This document shows, one piece after another, positions 1-8,968 of a stretch of DNA of 64,000 nt. The notes under the pieces were generated by a model that did not search any database, had not been told where the DNA came from, and was given only the letters and a program-made list of their open reading frames with translations. Position 1 is the first letter of the stretch. The number at the start of each line of letters is the position of its first letter. The DNA comes from Microbacterium helvum. GTDB taxonomy: Bacteria; Actinomycetota; Actinomycetes; Actinomycetales; Microbacteriaceae. A program made the translations under genes and the position numbers. The stretch spans positions 144,834 through 208,833 of the forward strand of contig NZ_JACXZS010000009.1 of NCBI RefSeq assembly GCF_014779795.1. The letters run 5' to 3'.

Positions 1-1045
1 GGACGGCTCCCCCGTCGTCGCCGTCGACGACGTCTCGCTGACCGTCGCCGCCGGCGAGGTGTGCGGCATCATCGGATACTCGGGCGCCGGCAAGAGCACC
101 GTGCTGCGCCTCGTGAACGTGCTGGAGACGCCGACCTCGGGCGCCGTCGAGATCGACGGCCGCGACATCACCCGCCTGCGCGAGCGTGACCTGCGCGCGC
201 TGCGCGGCGACATCGGCATGATCTTCCAGCAGTTCAACCTGTTCGACTCGCGCACGGTCGCGAAGAACGTCGCGTACCCGCTGGAGGTCGCCCGACGACC
301 GCGCGCCGAGATCACCGCGCGCGTCGACGAACTGCTGCGATTCGTCGGACTCGCCGACAAGGCCGGAAGCTACCCCGAGCAGCTGTCGGGCGGGCAGAAG
401 CAGCGCGTCGGCATCGCACGCGCGCTCGCCACGAGCCCCCGCATCCTGCTCGCCGACGAAGCGACCAGCGCCCTCGACCCCGACACCACGCAGGAGGTCC
501 TCGCCCTGCTGAAGCGCGTCAACGAGGAGCTCGGCATCACGATCCTCGTCATCACCCACGAGATGGACGTCATCCGCACTCTCGCCGACCGGGTCGTCGT
601 CATGGAGGATGGGCGGATCATCGAGAGCGGCGACGTGTTCGATGTGCTCTCGTCGCCCCAGCACGCGGCGACGCAGCGGTTCGTCGCGAGCATCATCGAG
701 GACGTCCCCTCCGGCCCGCAGCTGGATACGCTGCGCGACCGTCATCCGGGCCGCATCGTGACGCTGCAGATCGGCGACGACGGACGGGTCGGTAACGGCG
801 GACGGGTCGGCGACACGGTAACCGCCGCGCCGGGTGCCGGCACCGCCACGCAGGCCGACGTGTTCGCGGCGCTCGCGGAGCGTGGCGTGCGGTTCGAGCT
901 CGTGCACGGCGGCATCAACGACATCCGCGGCCGGGTCTTCGGCCATCTGACGCTGGCACTGACCGGCGAGGCGGAAGCCGTCCAGCAGGCGATCGACGCG
1001 GTCTCGGCCTTCGCACCGCTCATCGAGGAGGACGCTCGTGGATAG
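1..1045 (+). CDS. metN: Methionine ABC transporter ATP-binding protein (5' end cut off)
   Basis: ATPase subunit of a methionine importer. The reading frame is open from base 2, so the true start lies before the window. Visible in order are a Walker A motif (GYSGAGKST), a Q-loop (FQQFNLF), the ABC signature (LSGGQKQR), Walker B (ILLADEATSALD) and the switch His (VITHEMD). The last 90 or so residues, after a Gly/Ala/Val-rich linker, match the NIL ligand-sensing domain that in MetN mediates methionine transinhibition. The stop overlaps the start of metI by 8 bases, so the two are translationally coupled. No metQ follows; the binding protein is presumably upstream. The NIL domain and the partner make the methionine assignment firmer than for a generic polar amino acid importer. 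Confidence 0.93.
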   Translation, partial: DGSPVVAVDDVSLTVAAGEVCGIIGYSGAGKSTVLRLVNVLETPTSGAVEIDGRDITRLRERDLRALRGDIGMIFQQFNLFDSRTVAKNVAYPLEVARRPRAEITARVDELLRFVGLADKAGSYPEQLSGGQKQRVGIARALATSPRILLADEATSALDPDTTQEVLALLKRVNEELGITILVITHEMDVIRTLADRVVVMEDGRIIESGDVFDVLSSPQHAATQRFVASIIEDVPSGPQLDTLRDRHPGRIVTLQIGDDGRVGNGGRVGDTVTAAPGAGTATQADVFAALAERGVRFELVHGGINDIRGRVFGHLTLALTGEAEAVQQAIDAVSAFAPLIEEDARG

Positions 1046-1697
1046 GCTGATCGACCTGCTCCCCGACCTGTGGGAGGCGACCGCCGAGACGCTGTACGTC
1101 GTGTCGCTCAGCCTCGTGTTCGGCGGCATCGCGGGGCTCTTCGTCGGACTCGCGCTGTACGCCACGCGTCCAGGGAGCCTCTTCCCGAACCGGTTCCTGT
1201 TCGGCACGCTCAACGTCGTCGTGAACTTCTTCCGGCCGATCCCGTTCGTGATCCTGATGGCGGCGGTGCAGCCCCTCGCCCGCGCGGTCGGCATCCCCGG
1301 AATCGGCCCCGAGTTCGGGATCTTCGCGATCACGATCGCCTCGCTCTTCGCGATCAGCCGCATCGTCGAGCAGAACCTGCTCACCGTCCGGCCAGGCGTG
1401 ATCGAGGCCGCGCGCGCCACCGGCGCGAGCCGGTCCCGCATCCTGCTGCGCCTGCTGCCGCGCGAGGCGCTGGGCCCGCTCATCCTCGGCTACACGTTCA
1501 TCGTGGTCGCACTGGTCGACATGACGGCCATCGCCGGCGCGGTCGCCGCCGGCGGCCTGGGCGAGTTCGCCATCGTCTACGGGTTCAAGCAGTTCAACCC
1601 GTGGGTCACCTGGGCCGCGGTGCTGGTGATCATCGTGATCGTGCAGGTCGTGCAGTTCCTCGGGAACGCGCTCGCCCGGCGCGTGCTGCGACGCTGA
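1038..1697 (+). CDS. metI: Methionine ABC transporter permease
   Basis: Integral membrane permease paired with MetN. The 219-residue protein has about five hydrophobic segments and the EAA-type cytoplasmic loop (IEAARATGASRSRILLRLLPREALGPL, shortened here to its key EAA...G pattern) that contacts the ATPase. Length fits the MetI family (about 215-220). It starts at GTG inside the end of metN. The gene is the last of its operon: a perfect 18-bp stem hairpin begins 17 bases after the stop. Confidence 0.93.
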   Translation: MDRLIDLLPDLWEATAETLYVVSLSLVFGGIAGLFVGLALYATRPGSLFPNRFLFGTLNVVVNFFRPIPFVILMAAVQPLARAVGIPGIGPEFGIFAITIASLFAISRIVEQNLLTVRPGVIEAARATGASRSRILLRLLPREALGPLILGYTFIVVALVDMTAIAGAVAAGGLGEFAIVYGFKQFNPWVTWAAVLVIIVIVQVVQFLGNALARRVLRR

Positions 1698-1714
1698 CGC
1701 CATGCGGCCGTGAC

Positions 1715-1753
1715 GGGACGGGGTGGATGCTGTCGCAGCATCCACCCCGTCCC
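1715..1753. terminator. Bidirectional hairpin terminator between metI and the convergent hydrolase gene
   Basis: Perfect inverted repeat: left arm GGGACGGGGTGGATGCTG (1715-1732), 3-base loop, right arm its exact reverse complement (1736-1753). It lies between the stop of metI and the stop of the minus-strand hydrolase, so it can serve both. There is no long T-run, as is usual for high-GC actinobacterial terminators. The arms carry the GGATGC motif discussed in the findings. Confidence 0.8.
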
Positions 1754-1763
1754 TACAATGCGG

Positions 1764-3338
1764 TCACTCGCAGCGCGAGCCGTCCTCGGGGGGCGTTCCG
1801 TCCAGCAGGTACGTGTTCACGGCGTCGTCGACGCACGAGTTGCCCTTGTTGTAGCCGGTGTGGCCTTCGCCGACGCGTGTGACGAGGACGCCCGACGACA
1901 GCTGCTCGGCCAGCGACACCGCCCACTGGTACGGGGTCGCGGGGTCGTTCGTGGTGCCGATCACGACGATCGGGGCCGCGCCGTCGGCGGTGATCCTCTC
2001 GCGGACACCCGTGGCGGGGTACGGCCACACCTCGCATGAGTCGGGCCCGTCCCAGTACGGCGCGATGGTCGGGGCCTCGGCCGCGAGCAGCGCGTCGGCG
2101 TCGGCCTGCTGCTGATCGGTGGCGTCGACGGGATAGTCCATGCAGTTGTATGCGCGGAAGGCCTCGGTCTGGTTGTCGAGGTACTGGCCGTCCTGACGGT
2201 TGTAGTAGAAGTCCACCAGCTGGAAGGCCACGCCGGCCTTGCCCTCCAGCACATCGCTCAGCGCCTGGGTCAGGTACGGCCAGCTGTCCTGCGAGTACAG
2301 CGCGGAGACGATCGCGGTCATGAGCGAGTCCGCACCGAGCTCACGACCGTCGGAGTTGCGGATCGGGTCGGCGTCCACGGTCGCCAGCAGCGTGCCGAGG
2401 TCGGCCATCGCGTCGTCGACGCTGCCGCGGAACGGGCAGTCCTTGTCAGTGAGGCAGTCCGCCATGTAGGCGCGCAGCGCGGACTCGAAACCGATCGCCT
2501 GCGTCACGCCGACGTCGATGCCCGGGATCGACGGGTCTATGGCGCCGTCCAGCACGAGGCGGCCGACCTTGTCGGGGAAGAGCTTGGCGTACGTCGCGCC
2601 GAGGAACGTGCCGTAGGAGTACCCCAGGTAGTACAGCTCGGTGTCACCCAGCACGGCGCGCATCAGATCCATGTCGCGAGCGGCGTTGTCTGTCGTGATG
2701 TACGGCAGGATCCCGTCGCTGTTCGCGTCGCACGCCTGACCGAACGCCTTGTGGTTCGCCAGCAGCTCGTCGGTCCAGGCCTGGGTGCCGCGCTCGTTCT
2801 GCGGGATGTCGAACAGGTAGGCGTCCATGTCGGCCGCGTCGTAGCAGGTCACGGCGGTCGACTCGCCGACGCCGCGGGGGTCGAAGCCGATCACGTCGAA
2901 CTTGTCGCGCACGCTCTGCCCGACGGCAAAGCTCACGGAGTCGCGGATGAGCGAGATGCCGCTCGCGCCGGGCCCACCGGGGTTGGTCAGCAGCGAGCCG
3001 ATCGGCTCGCCGCCGCCCTCGGCACGATGACGGATCATCGCGAGGTCGATGTCGCCCTTCGACGGATCGGACCAGTCCAGCGGGGCGGTGATCGTGGCGC
3101 AGTCGAACGTGCCGTTGCAGGTGGACCAGTCGATCGTCTGCTCGTAGTACGGCAGCAACGCGGGCTCGACCCCCTCTGAATCGGGCGACTTGCTCGTCGT
3201 CGGCCGCGGCTTGGTGTCGGGGATCATCGAGTAGAGGCACCCGCTGAGGACGAGGGATGCCGCGACCAGCGCTGCCAGCACCGCTCCGGTGCGGGCGAGC
3301 AGGCGTGGGCGGGCGCTGCGGTTGCGGGTCGGGTTCAC
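1764..3338 (-). CDS. Secreted alpha/beta-hydrolase lipoprotein, TAP-like (tripeptidyl aminopeptidase family)
   Basis: Putative exported peptidase or esterase of 524 residues. The N-terminus is a lipoprotein signal: Arg-rich start, hydrophobic core, then lipobox LSGC with Cys34 as the lipidation site. The alpha/beta-hydrolase fold shows an oxyanion-type NPGGPGASG (about 119-127), the nucleophile elbow GYSYG with Ser241, and near the end TNDPATP (acid) and GEGHTGY (His) completing a Ser-Asp-His triad. The C-terminal part matches the TAP-like domain of Streptomyces SlpD/SlpE-type proteins. The GTG start overlaps the holB stop by four bases (GTGA). Substrate unknown. Confidence 0.85.
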   Translation of the reverse strand: MNPTRNRSARPRLLARTGAVLAALVAASLVLSGCLYSMIPDTKPRPTTSKSPDSEGVEPALLPYYEQTIDWSTCNGTFDCATITAPLDWSDPSKGDIDLAMIRHRAEGGGEPIGSLLTNPGGPGASGISLIRDSVSFAVGQSVRDKFDVIGFDPRGVGESTAVTCYDAADMDAYLFDIPQNERGTQAWTDELLANHKAFGQACDANSDGILPYITTDNAARDMDLMRAVLGDTELYYLGYSYGTFLGATYAKLFPDKVGRLVLDGAIDPSIPGIDVGVTQAIGFESALRAYMADCLTDKDCPFRGSVDDAMADLGTLLATVDADPIRNSDGRELGADSLMTAIVSALYSQDSWPYLTQALSDVLEGKAGVAFQLVDFYYNRQDGQYLDNQTEAFRAYNCMDYPVDATDQQQADADALLAAEAPTIAPYWDGPDSCEVWPYPATGVRERITADGAAPIVVIGTTNDPATPYQWAVSLAEQLSSGVLVTRVGEGHTGYNKGNSCVDDAVNTYLLDGTPPEDGSRCE

Positions 3339-4519
3339 GGGGTCCTTCCGCTCGCGACGGTCACGAGCAGGCTCTCGAGGGCGAGGGCCGGGGCGGCGTT
3401 GAGTTCGAGGTTCTCTCGCGTGACAGCGATGCGATCGACGACCGTGAGCGTACGGTCGGGGGTCCATGCCGCCGCGAGCGCCCGCAGATCGGCTTCGAGC
3501 TCGCGGTTGATGAGCGCGCCGCCTGACGCGTCGTCGCGACCGAACTGCAGCATCAGCACGTCGCGGTACATCGACTCCAGGTCGGTGAGCACACGATCGA
3601 TGCCGTCGCGCAGGCTGCGCGTGGCGCGGCGCTTCTGCTCGTCCTCCAGGGCAGACAGCTGCGAGCGCACGGCGGGCGGGACGGGCGCACCCTCGGCGAT
3701 CCCGACGGTCCGCAGCAGCGTCGAGCGCTCGGCCTCGTCGCGCTCCGCGGTGAGAGCCTTCGCATCGTCGGTGGCGGCGGCCACGATCGCGCCGGCGACC
3801 TCGACGGCGTCGCCCACGCCCCGCACGCCGAGCACGCCTCGCAGGGTCGCATCCCGACGAGCCCGCGCGTCGGCGTCGGTCGCGAGGCGCTGTGCCATAC
3901 CGATGTGCCGCTGCGCATGGCGGGCGGACTGCTCGGCGATCGCCGGATCGACGTCGCTGCGGCGCACGATGAGCTCGGCCACATCGGCGACGTCGGGCTC
4001 TCGCAGGCGCAGCGTGCGCACGCGCGAGCGGATGGTCGGCAGCAGGTCGGCGTCGCTCGGTGCGCAGAGCACCCACACCGTCCGCTCCGGCGGCTCTTCG
4101 AGCGCCTTGAGCAGCACGTTCGACGTGCGCTCCGCCATGCGGTCCGCGTCCTCCATGACGATGACGCGGTAGCGCCCGAGCGACGGGGCGAAGTAGGAGC
4201 GCTCGACCAGCGCACGGGCATCCTTGATCGAGATGATCACGCCCTCGGTGCGCAGCGCGGTCAGGTCGGGGTGGGTGCCGGCGAGCACCTGGTGCATGGT
4301 GCGCTCGTCACCCGGCTCGGCGATCAGCGCGGCCGCGAACGCGTGGGCCAGCGTCGACCGCCCGGATCCCGGCGGCCCGGTGATCAGCCACGCATGCGTC
4401 ATCGCGGCGGGATCGGACGCCGCCTCGCGCAGCGCCGCGACGGCGCCGTCCTGCCCCCACACGTCGCCCCAGGGCACCTCGGCCGAGGCGGCGGGAGTGG
4501 TCGAGGTCGAGGCATCCAT
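3335..4519 (-). CDS. holB: DNA polymerase III subunit delta'
   Basis: Clamp-loader subunit, 394 residues. It has an AAA+ fold with a modified P-loop (GPPGSGRST, Arg in place of Lys, common in delta' proteins that do not hydrolyse ATP), an acidic Walker B-like stretch (VIVMEDADRM) and the sensor/SRC-type region (LLPTIRSRVRTLRL). The start ATG (MDAST) is chosen because sequence further upstream is repeat DNA. It sits in the conserved topA-tmk-holB order, but a 298-bp repeat-filled spacer separates it from tmk, where these genes are normally tightly spaced. Confidence 0.9.
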   Translation of the reverse strand: MDASTSTTPAASAEVPWGDVWGQDGAVAALREAASDPAAMTHAWLITGPPGSGRSTLAHAFAAALIAEPGDERTMHQVLAGTHPDLTALRTEGVIISIKDARALVERSYFAPSLGRYRVIVMEDADRMAERTSNVLLKALEEPPERTVWVLCAPSDADLLPTIRSRVRTLRLREPDVADVAELIVRRSDVDPAIAEQSARHAQRHIGMAQRLATDADARARRDATLRGVLGVRGVGDAVEVAGAIVAAATDDAKALTAERDEAERSTLLRTVGIAEGAPVPPAVRSQLSALEDEQKRRATRSLRDGIDRVLTDLESMYRDVLMLQFGRDDASGGALINRELEADLRALAAAWTPDRTLTVVDRIAVTRENLELNAAPALALESLLVTVASGRTP

Positions 4520-4557
4520 CCCGCTCAGCCTAACCGCCGCCCCCGACACGTCCCTGC

Positions 4558-4780
4558 CGACCATGCCCTCGCGTTGCCGACCATGCCCTCGCGCTGCCGA
4601 CCATGCCCTCGCGCTGCCGACCATGCCCGCTTCAGCACGACCGTGCCCGGCGCGGCACCGGGCGTGGTCGACGAAAGACGGGCATGGTCGACGAAAGACG
4701 GGCATGGTCGACGAAAGGCGGGCATGGTCGACGAAAGACGGGCATGGTCGGCGACGCAAGGGGGAGGTCGGCGACGCAAG
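4558..4780. repeat. Two opposed arrays of 20-bp tandem repeats forming a periodic palindrome
   Basis: From 4561 to 4660 there are five 20-bp units starting CCATGCCC or a variant. From 4661 to 4780 there are six 20-bp units starting GGCATGGTCG or a variant. The shared core is GGGCATGGTCG, pointing one way in the left array and the other way in the right. Around a centre at about 4654 the cores pair in exact register: 4638-4650 with 4658-4670, 4618-4628 with 4680-4690, 4598-4608 with 4700-4710, 4578-4588 with 4720-4730, and 4558-4568 with 4740-4750. Each 11-bp paired block is separated by symmetric 9-base unpaired spacers, which differ between the arrays (CGCGCTG type on the left, ACGAAAGAC type on the right). 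It fills most of the tmk-holB gap. Confidence 0.9.
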
Positions 4781-4817
4781 GCGGGTGTGGATGCCGGTGG
4801 CCGAGGGATGCCGGCCG

Positions 4818-5462
4818 TCAGGCCAGCAGAGCCTCGACCCGCTCGCGCACCGCGCCGGCGAGCTCGTCCGCGGGACGCGCGGCATCGAGCACCAGGAACC
4901 GCTCGGGCTCGGCGGCCGCGAGCGCGAGGAACTCCTCGCGCACGCGGGCGTGGAAGTTCTCCTTCTCGGCCTCGAGGCGGTCGAAGGGCTTGTCGTCGGC
5001 GTCCAGGCGGGCACGCGCGGCGGCCGGGTCGAGGTCGAGCAGCACGGTGAGGTCGGGCAGCAGACCATCTGCCGCCCACAGCGACAGTTCGCGCACCTCG
5101 TCGCGTCCCAGCACCCGGCCCGCGCCCTGGTACGCGACGGAGGAGTCGAGGTACCGGTCCTGGATCACGACCTCGCCCCGGGCGAGCGCCGGGCGCACGA
5201 GGGTCTCGATGTGGTGCGCGCGATCGGCGGCATACAGCAGCGCCTCGGCCCGCGGCGAGACCTCGCCACGGTGGTGCAGCACGATGTCGCGGATGAGCAC
5301 GCCCACCTCCGTGCCGCCGGGCTCGCGCGTGCGCACGACGGTGCGCCCGGCATCCTTCAACCACTCCTCCAGGAGGGCGGACTGGGTCGTCTTGCCGACG
5401 CCGTCGCCGCCCTCGAGGGTGATGAACAGCCCGTCGACACGCTCAGTGGCCGGGGCGCTCAC
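4818..5462 (-). CDS. tmk: Thymidylate kinase (dTMP kinase)
   Basis: Phosphorylates dTMP to dTDP. The 214-residue protein begins with the P-loop EGGDGVGKTT, followed by the TREPGG motif and the DRYLDSSVAYQG motif that binds the dTMP base and phosphate. Length is normal. The GTG start overlaps the topA stop (GTGA), so it is translationally coupled to topA. Downstream on the same strand is holB beyond the repeat array. Confidence 0.95.
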   Translation of the reverse strand: MSAPATERVDGLFITLEGGDGVGKTTQSALLEEWLKDAGRTVVRTREPGGTEVGVLIRDIVLHHRGEVSPRAEALLYAADRAHHIETLVRPALARGEVVIQDRYLDSSVAYQGAGRVLGRDEVRELSLWAADGLLPDLTVLLDLDPAAARARLDADDKPFDRLEAEKENFHARVREEFLALAAAEPERFLVLDAARPADELAGAVRERVEALLA

Positions 5463-8176
5463 TTCTTCGCCGCGGGCTTGCGCGTCGTGGTGCGACGCGC
5501 GGCCGGCCGCTTGGCGGGTCCCTTGGCGCGCTTGTCGGCGAGCAGCTGCACCGCGCGCTCGAAGGTGACCTCCATCGCGTCCTCGCCGCGGGGGATCGTC
5601 GCGTTCGTCTCGCCGTCCGTGACGTACGGGCCGAAGCGACCGTCCTTCAGCTTGATCGGCTTGCCGCTGGTCGGGTCGGCCTCGAACTCCTTGAGCGCGG
5701 AGCTCGCGCCGCGAGCACCGTATTTCGGCTGCGCGTACACGGCGAGCGCCTCTTCGAGCGTGATGTCGAAGATCTGCTGCTCGCTCTGCAGCGTGCGCGA
5801 GTCGGTGCCCTTCTTGAGGTACGGCCCGTAGCGGCCGTTCTGAGCCGTGATCGGGGTCTCGGTCTCGGGATCGATGCCGACGGTGCGGGGCAGGTCGAGG
5901 AGCTTCAGAGCGGTGTCGAGATCGATCGTGTCGACCGACATCGACTTGAAGAGCGACGCGGTGCGGGGCTTCGGGGCGGCCTCTTTCTTGGCGCCACGCT
6001 TCTTGGGGGCAGGCTCGGGCTCGACGGCCACGACCTCGCCGGTCGCCTCGTCGACCTCTTCGGCGGCGGGCGGGTCCGTCTCCTGCACGTAGGGGCCGAA
6101 GCGGCCGTCCTTCACGACGACGAGCTTGCCGTTGGCGGGGTTCTCGCCCAGGACGCGGTCGCCCGCGACCGGCGCGTCGATGAGCTCCTGCGCCTTGGCG
6201 GGCGTGAGCTCGTCGGGCGCGAGGTCTTCGGGGATGTTCACCCGGCGCGGCTCGGCCTCGGGGTCGGCCTTGTCGGCGACCTCCAGGTAGGGGCCGTACT
6301 TGCCGAACCGCAGCGTCGCCACGTCGCCGATCGGCGTCGAGTTCAGGGCGCGGGCGTCGATCTCGCCGAGGTTGTCGACGATGTTGCGCAGACCGACGTG
6401 GTCGGCCCCGCCGAAGTAGAACTCCTGCAGCCAGTCCTGGCGCTTCTGCTCGCCGCGGGCGATGGCGTCGAGGTCGTCCTCGAGCGCCGCCGTGAAGTCG
6501 TAATCCACCAGGTCGGCGAAGTGCTGCTCGAGCAGACGCACGACGCTGAACGCCAGCCAGCTCGGGATGAGCGCCTGGCCGCGCTTGGTGACGTAGCCGC
6601 GGTTGAGGATCACGTCGATGATGCTCGCGAACGTCGACGGCCGCCCGATGCCCTTCTCTTCGAGGGCCTTGACCAGCGAAGCCTCGGTGTAGCGCGGCTT
6701 CGGGCTCGTCGCGTGGCCCTTGGGCTCGACCTCGCGAAGCCGCAGCACATCGCCCACGGCCATCGCCGGCAGCGACTGGTCGTCGGACTTGTCGGCGTCG
6801 CCGCGCTTCTCGTCGCGTCCTTCTTCGTACGCCTCGAGGAAGCCCTTGAACGTGTACACGGTTCCGGACGCGGTGAACTCCGCGCGGCGCCCGCCGGCGG
6901 TGACCTCGAGGGTCACGGTGGTCGTCTCGTACTTCGCGTCGGCCATCTGGCTGGCCATGGTGCGCTTCCAGATGAGGTCGTACAGGCGCAGCTCGTCGCG
7001 GTCGAGCTCGTTCGACACCATCGACGGCGTGCGGAAGGTCTCGCCCGACGGGCGGATCGCCTCGTGCGCCTCCTGCGCGTTCTTGCTGTTGTTGCGGTAG
7101 GTGCGCGGGTTCAGCGGCACGGACTGCGCGCCGTACAGCGTGACGGCCTGTTCACGCGCGGCCTGGACGGCCTGCGTCGACAGCGCCGTCGAGTCGGTGC
7201 GCATATAAGTGATGAACCCCTTCTCGTAGAGGCGCTGCGCGACGCCCATGGCGTGCTTGGCGCTCATCGAGAGCTTGCGACCCGCCTCCTGCTGGAGCGT
7301 CGAGGTCGTGAACGGGGGCTTGGGGCTGCGAGTGCCCGGCTTGGACTCGAGAGCGGTGACGGATGCCTCGGCCGCTGCCTCGATGGCGGCCGCGAGCTCG
7401 CGCACCTGGGCCTCGTCGAGGACCAGCACCGCCTTCTTCAGCTCGCCGCGGTCGTCGAAGTCGGTGCCGCGGGCGAGGACCGCGCCGTCGACGCGGGCCA
7501 GGCGCGTGGAGAAGGACTCGTCCAGCCCCTGCGGACGGTTCGGCGCGGCGAGCGCCTCGATGTCCCAGTAGGACGCCGACACGAATGCCATGCGCTCGCG
7601 CTCGCGGTCGACCACCAGGCGGGTGGCGGCGGACTGCACGCGACCGGCGGAGGTGCCCTGCTGCACTTTGTACCAGAGCACCGGGCTCACGTCCCACCCG
7701 TACAGGCGGTCGAGGATGCGGCGCGTCTCCTGCGCGTCGACGAGCGCGAGATCGAGCTCGCGCGTGTTGCCGACGGCGGCTTGGATCGCGTCCTTGGTGA
7801 TCTCGTGGAACACCATGCGCTTGACCGGCACCTTGGGCTTCAGCGTCTGCAGCAGGTGCCACGCGATGGCCTCGCCCTCGCGGTCTTCATCGGTGGCGAG
7901 CAGGAGCTCGTCCGCCCCCTTCAGCGCTCGCTTGAGTTCGGCGACGGTCTTCTTGCCGCGCTCGCTCTCGACGTAATAGGGATCGAAGCCGTTGTCGATG
8001 TCGATCGAGTACTTCCCGTAGGCCTGCTTCTTGTCTGCGGGAATGCTCTTCTTGTCTGCGAGGTCACGGATGTGGCCGACCGAGCTGAGCACCTCGTAGC
8101 CGTCGCCGAGATACCCCTGGATCGACTTCATCTTCGTCGGTGACTCGACGATGACGAGCTTCTTGCCTTCTGCCAA
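5459..8176 (-). CDS. topA: DNA topoisomerase I
   Basis: Type IA topoisomerase that relaxes negative supercoils, about 905 residues. TOPRIM domain at the N-terminus (KLVIVESPTK, then LATDEDREGEAIAWHL), catalytic Tyr in the motif GFITYMRTDS, then several C-terminal repeats (GRFGPYVQ, GRYGPYLKKG, GRFGPYVTDG) and a Lys/Arg-rich tail, as in actinobacterial TopA. I prefer the TTG start at 8176 because an AAAGGA ribosome site lies 8 bases upstream. An in-frame ATG at 8206 would place that site inside the coding sequence. The tail overlaps tmk. Confidence 0.95.
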   Translation of the reverse strand: MAEGKKLVIVESPTKMKSIQGYLGDGYEVLSSVGHIRDLADKKSIPADKKQAYGKYSIDIDNGFDPYYVESERGKKTVAELKRALKGADELLLATDEDREGEAIAWHLLQTLKPKVPVKRMVFHEITKDAIQAAVGNTRELDLALVDAQETRRILDRLYGWDVSPVLWYKVQQGTSAGRVQSAATRLVVDRERERMAFVSASYWDIEALAAPNRPQGLDESFSTRLARVDGAVLARGTDFDDRGELKKAVLVLDEAQVRELAAAIEAAAEASVTALESKPGTRSPKPPFTTSTLQQEAGRKLSMSAKHAMGVAQRLYEKGFITYMRTDSTALSTQAVQAAREQAVTLYGAQSVPLNPRTYRNNSKNAQEAHEAIRPSGETFRTPSMVSNELDRDELRLYDLIWKRTMASQMADAKYETTTVTLEVTAGGRRAEFTASGTVYTFKGFLEAYEEGRDEKRGDADKSDDQSLPAMAVGDVLRLREVEPKGHATSPKPRYTEASLVKALEEKGIGRPSTFASIIDVILNRGYVTKRGQALIPSWLAFSVVRLLEQHFADLVDYDFTAALEDDLDAIARGEQKRQDWLQEFYFGGADHVGLRNIVDNLGEIDARALNSTPIGDVATLRFGKYGPYLEVADKADPEAEPRRVNIPEDLAPDELTPAKAQELIDAPVAGDRVLGENPANGKLVVVKDGRFGPYVQETDPPAAEEVDEATGEVVAVEPEPAPKKRGAKKEAAPKPRTASLFKSMSVDTIDLDTALKLLDLPRTVGIDPETETPITAQNGRYGPYLKKGTDSRTLQSEQQIFDITLEEALAVYAQPKYGARGASSALKEFEADPTSGKPIKLKDGRFGPYVTDGETNATIPRGEDAMEVTFERAVQLLADKRAKGPAKRPAARRTTTRKPAAKK

Positions 8177-8244
8177 CGGGGGCGTCCTTTCTTCGACGCA
8201 AACCATACACGCCAGTTATCCATGAGCGGACTGTGAGCCGCGGA

Positions 8245-8562
8245 TCACGGCGGCGGACCGGCCCGCGCAGTGGCCTGCGCGACGACGGGCCCGAACCGGA
8301 CGGCTACGGTGACCGTGGCGATCAGACCGTCGAGGTCGCACGCGTCGACGCGCGCACCGAAAGTGCCCGCGACCTCGGCCGCAAGATCGCACGGGACGCC
8401 GGCGACCGCGCCCGACGCTGCGTCGGCGGCGGCGAGCGCGCCGGCGTCCGCTGCGGACGCCAGACGCTGCCCGACGACAGATGCGGATCCCGTGGCGGCG
8501 AGTCCCACGGCGAGGATCGCCGCACCCGCCACCACCCCCGCCGCCGCGACCGAGCCGGCCAT
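8245..8562 (-). CDS. TadE-like small secreted/membrane protein (Rv3654c-type)
   Basis: A 105-residue protein with one N-terminal transmembrane segment (roughly residues 3-28) followed by an Ala-rich helix (SAADAGALAAADAASG) and a short C-terminal part. This layout matches the Rv3654c-type family found at the end of actinobacterial tad loci beside a helicase or topA. The role is probably a minor pseudopilin-like component of the Tad apparatus. It is the last gene of the tad operon, 46 bases after tadE. Start chosen as the first ATG. Confidence 0.65.
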   Translation of the reverse strand: MAGSVAAAGVVAGAAILAVGLAATGSASVVGQRLASAADAGALAAADAASGAVAGVPCDLAAEVAGTFGARVDACDLDGLIATVTVAVRFGPVVAQATARAGPPP

Positions 8563-8608
8563 CAGCCGACGCCCTCGGCCGCTGCGGCAGCGGCGCGCAC
8601 GCGCACCT

Positions 8609-8968
8609 TCACAGCCCGCCCGCCAGCGCGCAGCCGGTCGCGTTCACCCGCAGGCCGAGCAGCGCCGGCGCCGACGCGGTGACGCACACGAGATCCCCTC
8701 GGGATGAGATGTCGACGGATGCCTCCGCCACCGCCGCCGTCACGGCCCCGGTCACCCGCGACGTCTGCTCACCCCGCGCGCTCAGGCGTGCGGCATCCGC
8801 CACGGCGTCCTGAAGCCGCACCTGACGCGACGCGCCTGCGAGCGCCCCTACGCCGACGGCCAGCACCACGGCGATCGCCGGCAGGGCGATCGCGAACTCG
8901 GCGACGACGGAGCCTTGATCGTCATCGGACCCCCGGCGCCGGTCGCCGCCGAGTCGCGCGCGCATCAT
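8609..8968 (-). CDS. TadE family minor pilin
   Basis: A 119-residue pseudopilin of the Tad (Flp) pilus system. After a charged N-terminus it has the class motif GSVVAEFAIALPAIAVVL: a cleavage-site Gly, Glu at +5-like position and a hydrophobic stalk. A helical region and a short C-terminal domain with two cysteines follow. The start overlaps the upstream DUF4244 gene by four bases (ATGA). Confidence 0.75.
   Translation of the reverse strand: MMRARLGGDRRRGSDDDQGSVVAEFAIALPAIAVVLAVGVGALAGASRQVRLQDAVADAARLSARGEQTSRVTGAVTAAVAEASVDISSRGDLVCVTASAPALLGLRVNATGCALAGGL

Noticed and set aside
4558..4780. CRISPR array
   Set aside because: Repeat units are contiguous 20-bp tandem copies with only 9-base spacers that are themselves repeated, orientation flips in the middle, and there are no cas genes nearby.
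8177..8206. Ten-codon N-terminal extension of topA to ATG 8206
   Set aside because: The only good ribosome site (AAAGGA) lies inside this extension, correctly spaced for the TTG at 8176.
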